This document shows positions 59,601 through 64,000 of a stretch of 64,000 nucleotides of DNA, piece by piece. The position numbers were made by a program, and so were the translations under genes. The notes beneath the pieces are model-generated. The model saw nothing but the letters and a program-made list of their open reading frames with translations. It ran no database searches and had not been told where the DNA came from. The stretch is taken from positions 310,001-374,000 of the forward strand of contig NC_052484.1 in NCBI RefSeq assembly GCF_009730915.1, written 5' to 3'. How positions within the stretch are numbered: the first letter of the stretch is position 1; each line of letters starts with the position of its first letter. Source of the stretch: Dioscorea cayenensis subsp. rotundata (Eukaryota; Streptophyta; Magnoliopsida; Dioscoreales; Dioscoreaceae).

Positions 59601-62600
59601 CCAATCCTCAATATAATCTGATTACACTGGATAGAAGTTGCATGTCATTTTGCTTCTTGTCAAAGATATAAGGTGTTTCTATCATAGAAGTTGTTCATTG
59701 GCAATTTACATTAATGGACTTCTGTTCTAGATGATTCTCTTTATTTCATTCTCAAATAACAATCCAATTTGTTATTTAGTCAGCAGCAATGTCTCAAAGT
59801 TACATGGGTTTTACTTTAGCATAATTTAAATATTTATTTGTTTGTGAGCTTAGTGCCATTAGGAACATCATTACCTCAATCTGTGATATAACTTGGTATC
59901 ACGGGATGGAATTTGCATTTGTCGTAATCTAAAAACCAAATGTTATCGTCATTGTAGATTCTTCTTTGTCAAATATGCTTGTTGGCCAACTATATGGATG
60001 AAGTTGGTGAAGTTGTATTCTTGATGATTCCTTTGATTATCTAGCTGACAAATGTTGTTTATTCAGTTGTTAGCTTAGAAGTTGTGTTTATTGTTTAATT
60101 AGTCAAAGCAACAAGACAACTCATGCTTCAGTCTGACAAGACCTAACCCACCTCACTCATACACCATAGGGAAACAGAAAGCTATTATGTGTTATAGCCT
60201 CTTTGGTGTCTTAAGCTGTGGATCAATCTGTATTGGGACCCATTGTGCAGTATTGTTTTTGGCAAATTATATATATATATATATATATTTTCAGTGTTTG
60301 TATGGGTTATACCTATACGCCTTGCTCAATGGAACTGAGATTACATATTTACTTATGAACTTTATGTTGTTCAGATTAAATTTAGAATTTTATGTTTTAT
60401 TGTAGGACAATTCCCTTTGTGTGGAACCTTATCACCTCTGGCTACTTCGAACAATCACTTCTTGGGGTATGTTGTACCTTCGATTTCTCTCTATGTTTTG
60501 TGGTTATGCTATTGAGTAATGCGATTGGTACAAAATTAACTTCCTATATGGCATTTCCAAATGAATAATAATCATTCCTTAAGAAGATCACATTTCAAGG
60601 TAGTCAGATGGATAACAACTCGTTTGGGTGTCTAATTTGTTCATATAGCTTTATTCTATGCTATTTTTTTGTGTTTTTGCTTAGACTTTCTTTCCAAAGA
60701 AACTATTCGACAAATTTGTTTCTTTCCATTAATTTTTTTTGTTTCTGAGATACCGGCGTGGTGCATTATTGTAATTTCCTAACTAAATTACAAATAACAA
60801 GTATGTTGTCAGTTGATTCTAAACAATGAAGTGTAGAAATGATTCTCATTGATTTTCTCATGTTAATTGACTCCCTTCTGTTCATGTTACGTGCATACCT
60901 CGCATTGTCAAGTCCCTCTCCCTTTAACCCACAAGGGTTGGCATACGCAGCATGCATACGTATTGGTGTTGTTTGTTTAAGGTTGGGATAAATTTGAAGT
61001 CGGTTTGTCAGTTGCTTCATGCTTGTTTGAATTTTTGTTGAAAGGAAAATTTTAAAAATGATCAATTCAAACAAATTAAAAAACATATTGTGAGATTAAA
61101 AATAGAATTTCCTAATTACTAATGGGTATTTATTAATATTGATTTGGGCTTTGTGTTTCCTTTCCATGTTGCCTTTCTTATATTTATGGCTCAGTTTGTA
61201 TGTGGGGTGTCACTAATGTTAGTCACCCTATCAAAATGAAGATGCTCTCTCTTTTATATTCTGGCAAAGCTCTAGAGGGGTTGTTCTTCAGTTTTTCTCT
61301 TGTATTGATCTTTTCCTTCCTATAATAGGTATTTCATACTTCAATGTGAATTATAAGAATATTGTTGACAAACATGTATGTATATACATTTGAAATGATC
61401 ATAATACTTGAATTATTTATTTATTTATTTAAACCAAGCAATTCTTGTGATTGTTAATTGAATTCTCATGTCATGAATATTTCATAAATGATATGGGACA
61501 CCAAAAATGTTAGCTTGATAAACCAATGCTACAAATGATGCTTTTTTTTTATGTGTATATTTGCAATAGCATGCTGGTCTTATGATCTTGAAATTGTTAC
61601 ATCCACCATACAGGTAGCAATTAGCACAATTGGTCTTCTCTTTGTCGGGAAGCTGCTGGAACCATTGTGGGGTTCAAAAGAATTCTTGAAGTTCATTTTT
61701 GTTGTGAACTTTTTGACTTCAATTTGTGTCTTTGTTACTGCTATTGCATTGTACTACATAAAAAGGGAGGAAAGTTACCTGTAAGTATTTTTGTGTCCCT
61801 ACTGCTTATCTGCTTAGTTCCCTGTTGTTCATACTTTATTTAGATCATAGACACTTTATTCATTTCACTTCTCTTGCATTATTAAACTCTACTGAAATCA
61901 GTGAAATTTATTTGTAACCTAATAAATAAACTCGAGATTTAAACAAAGCATTGATCAGTAAGGTAACATCTCTAAGCATTAGTAAGTGTTTTAGATAATC
62001 TTCAAAGATGCTTTTCATGAGCAACGTTCATAAATTATCTCAAATTCTGAGTTGGTTGGTGTTAGATTGAAGATTAGTCTGACTAGATTGTATTTAGCTT
62101 AGTGCTGTAGAGTGTAGCACATCTAGCTTTGCATTAATTGATTGTGCTAGGTGCATTAAAGGAGGAAAGATTGACACAACTATAAAAGGCCACTGATCCA
62201 GTTGTTTCTATTAAGTCTACATACAGATGCATTTTCTATACACTAAGCTGCTTTCTCTACATGCATCTTGTGGCTCGTTTTCCTAAAATTACTTAGTTCA
62301 TCTCCTGTATCTTGTGTTTTCAGTTATACACCCATTTCTGGCTTTCATGGGGTTCTTTCAGGGTTCTTGGTTGGCATTAAACAAATTATGCCAGATCAGG
62401 AGCTCAGTCTATTCTTCATAATCAAGATCAGGGCAATGGTAGGCATTTTATCTTACCATTATTATTGTTCATGGGTTATTATCTATTTCTAACTGATTAA
62501 TTTGTTGTTCATCCTTCCCCTCCCAGTGGCTGCCATTGATTGTTGTGTTGATCTCAATAGCTGCCAGTTTCTTTACGACTGATTCAGTGCCTCATGTCCC

Positions 62601-63170
62601 AATTATATTATTTGGAATTTATATGAGTTGGATCTACCTGCGGTATTTCCAAAGGAAGCCAGAAACAAACCTGAAGGGAGATCCAAGTGATGAGTTCTCA
62701 TTCTCCAGCTTCTTCCCTGAATTTTTAAGGTGCCATTTTCTCTCATTATTTTATTACTTTGTGTTATAAGAATAATTAAATTGCAATTTGTTGATTGTTT
62801 TCTGCAATGGAGCCTGCAGGCCTGTTTTGGAACCTATTGCTTCTTTATTTGATCGCTTGTTGTGCGGGAGATCTGAGGCATCTGGAGAACCAAGGGGTCA
62901 GACATTGGGTGGAGCACCATTACCCGGTTCAGATCCAATTGAGGCATCAAGGAGAAGGTATGTTACCAGTACACTGTAAATAGTTTGTTTGTTAAAGCAT
63001 ATTATTCATTTGACGATAAATGAGTATATATTACTGCCATAAGTAAGTGGCTGCTTTTGTGACATGTCTGCAGGCAGCGGGGTGCAAGAGCACTGGAAGA
63101 GAGATTAGCAGCTGAGAAGTTATCTGCATCAGGAGAAAGCGGTGAAGAAATGCCTTTGGAAAGTGTTTAA
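56650..63170 (+). CDS. RBL19: TMEM115/rhomboid-like membrane protein (RBL19 type, DUF1751)
   Basis: Eight exons keep frame: 56650-56688, 58233-58357, 60406-60466, 61614-61780, 62324-62438, 62527-62729, 62820-62957 and 63074-63170, giving 314 residues. It matches Arabidopsis At3g07950: LFSGFTRLCKGL, ATYLALIPARTIPFVWNLIT, GKLLEPLWGSKEFLKFIFVV, GFHGVLSGFLVGIKQIMPDQE, YMSWIYLRYFQRKPET, LKGDPSDEFSFSSFFPEFLR and GAPLPGSDPIEASRRR. There are about five to six hydrophobic segments between residues 20 and 215, then a hydrophilic basic tail. TMEM115 relatives are Golgi proteins with a rhomboid-like fold linked to retrograde transport; that is family knowledge. Where active rhomboids have GxSG this protein has GFHG, so it should be a pseudoprotease. 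The N-terminus MMNSSSSQHQPLG is short and variable. Intron 2 holds an hAT-like MITE. Confidence 0.9.
58504..59149. mobile_element. hAT-like MITE in intron 2 of the RBL19-like gene
   Basis: The 646-bp element is flanked by an exact 8-bp duplication, GTTCCAAC, at 58496-58503 and 59150-59157. Its ends, CAAGGTTTTCAGACC and the complement CAGTGTTTTCAGACC of the right side, form a terminal inverted repeat. The outer 100-180 bases are GC-rich with CCGGGTT/AACCGG motifs that pair between the ends; the centre is very AT-rich. There is no transposase. The 8-bp site and CA(G) ends point to the hAT superfamily. It is well away from the splice sites. Confidence 0.85.
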
Positions 63171-63310
63171 AATTTTATTTGCAGTCGCTTTCGGTTGCCT
63201 ACCTTGAGGTTTTTTTGTTTTGGGTTTATTGAGTCTTCCAAATGTAATTGCACATCATAATATGCCCTTTCTCTTTATTTTTTATTTGTTGTGGTTTTGT
63301 TTGAAACTAT
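63171..63310 (+). other. 3' UTR of the RBL19-like gene
   Basis: T-rich sequence follows the TAA stop. No sharp polyadenylation signal was chosen. Confidence 0.45.
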
Positions 63311-63700
63311 AGGTGGAATGGGCGCAGATTGCTTAGATTAAGGGCTTAGTTAAGGGTTAAAAATGGGATCGGGAATTAGATTAGTGGGTAAGATAATCAG
63401 GGATAGAAACTAGGGGTGGAGTGGAGTGGGCGGGGCAGTCTAGGAAAAGTGGTTGATTTGGAGAGAGTATAGATTAGGGGTTAGGACCAGCAAGCGGTGC
63501 TTAGGTTAGGGTATGAAGGAGGTTGGGGTATATTTAGCGGTGCTGAGGAAGGACCGATTAGGGGTAGCTACGTTAGGGTAGATTTAGGGTCGCTGAGGAA
63601 CGGTAGAGGTAGACTAGGAGAGAGTAGCCTAGGGGTAGTTAGGTTGGGTTAGATTAGGAATTAGAGTAGAGTAGGGATAGATAAGGGTAGGATATGTCCC
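63310..63700 (+). repeat. C-poor, G-rich tract with many TTAGGG-like words
   Basis: On the plus strand this stretch has few C and many runs such as TTAGGGT, TAGGGGTTAG, GATTTAGGG and GGGTAG, in irregular order. A pattern GGTGCTGAGGAA / GGTCGCTGAGGAA appears twice (about 63538 and 63588). It is not a regular telomere array (plants use TTTAGGG) but may be a degenerate satellite or simple repeat. No coding frame. Confidence 0.6.
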
Positions 63701-64000
63701 TAGAGTACTCTATTAGCCATCGACCCACTAGTCTACCCACCACTTGATCTCACCCTAACCTTTGCCTAACCTTTGAAAATGAATCAAATCAAATTATTGA
63801 TCGTGTCATAAAGATGAGGATGTTCTAGTCGATCTCAGGTATGAATGTGCGCTTCTAAAAGATCTTTTAAACTGGTTATAGCTCTAAAGCTATAAAAATG
63901 ACCAGCAAGGAAAAAAAAAAATGCAATGACTAAAATGATGATGAGCAATATCAGTCAATCATAAACTTTGCATTTGTGGATGAAATCCCCAATGGATGAA
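63700..64000. other. Right-hand end of the window, no gene seen
   Basis: The sequence is of mixed composition with no recognised feature; the next gene, if any, lies beyond the edge. Confidence 0.5.

Overview
This is nuclear DNA of a flowering plant, probably a monocot. Genes have many short exons with GT-AG introns, intergenic DNA is AT-rich with many (TA)n tracts, and LINE, hAT-like and LTR remnants are common. The monocot guess rests on remembered resemblance of the amidase and PEPCK proteins to grass homologues; no search was run.

Layout. 1-2.9 kb: the 5' part of a LINE on the minus strand, cut by the left edge. 3.3-8.4 kb and 13.9-23.9 kb: two tandem plus-strand copies of a histidine-phosphatase (phosphoglycerate-mutase-like) gene. 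The second carries a decayed 6.1 kb antisense LINE in intron 7, bounded by a 17 bp target-site duplication. 8.5-13.8 kb between them holds diverged tandem repeats, a LINE 3' fragment and an hAT-like element with a nested candidate solo LTR. 25.1-34.4 kb (minus): a 20-exon fatty acid amide hydrolase (FAAH). 38.3-41.6 kb (plus): an IRX9-like GT43 xylan glycosyltransferase. 43.4-44.1 kb (plus): UFC1, the UFMylation E2 enzyme. 44.1-49.9 kb: gene-poor, with local duplications. 50.2-55.2 kb (plus): ATP-dependent PEP carboxykinase. 56.7-63.2 kb (plus): a TMEM115/RBL19-type rhomboid-like membrane protein with an hAT MITE in intron 2. The right end is a G-rich, C-poor tract. The six host genes do unrelated housekeeping jobs and show no sign of forming a pathway cluster.

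Main caution. PGM copy 1, FAAH and PEPCK each contain single-base frame breaks (seven in all). Every one is a +1 insertion in otherwise well-conserved coding sequence, while PGM copy 2, the GT43 gene, UFC1 and the RBL19-like gene keep frame. This looks more like residual insertion errors in a long-read assembly than seven independent mutations, but four of the seven lie close to splice donors and need transcript data. I found no convincing undescribed system; the more biological leads are the divergence of the two PGM copies and the nested transposons.
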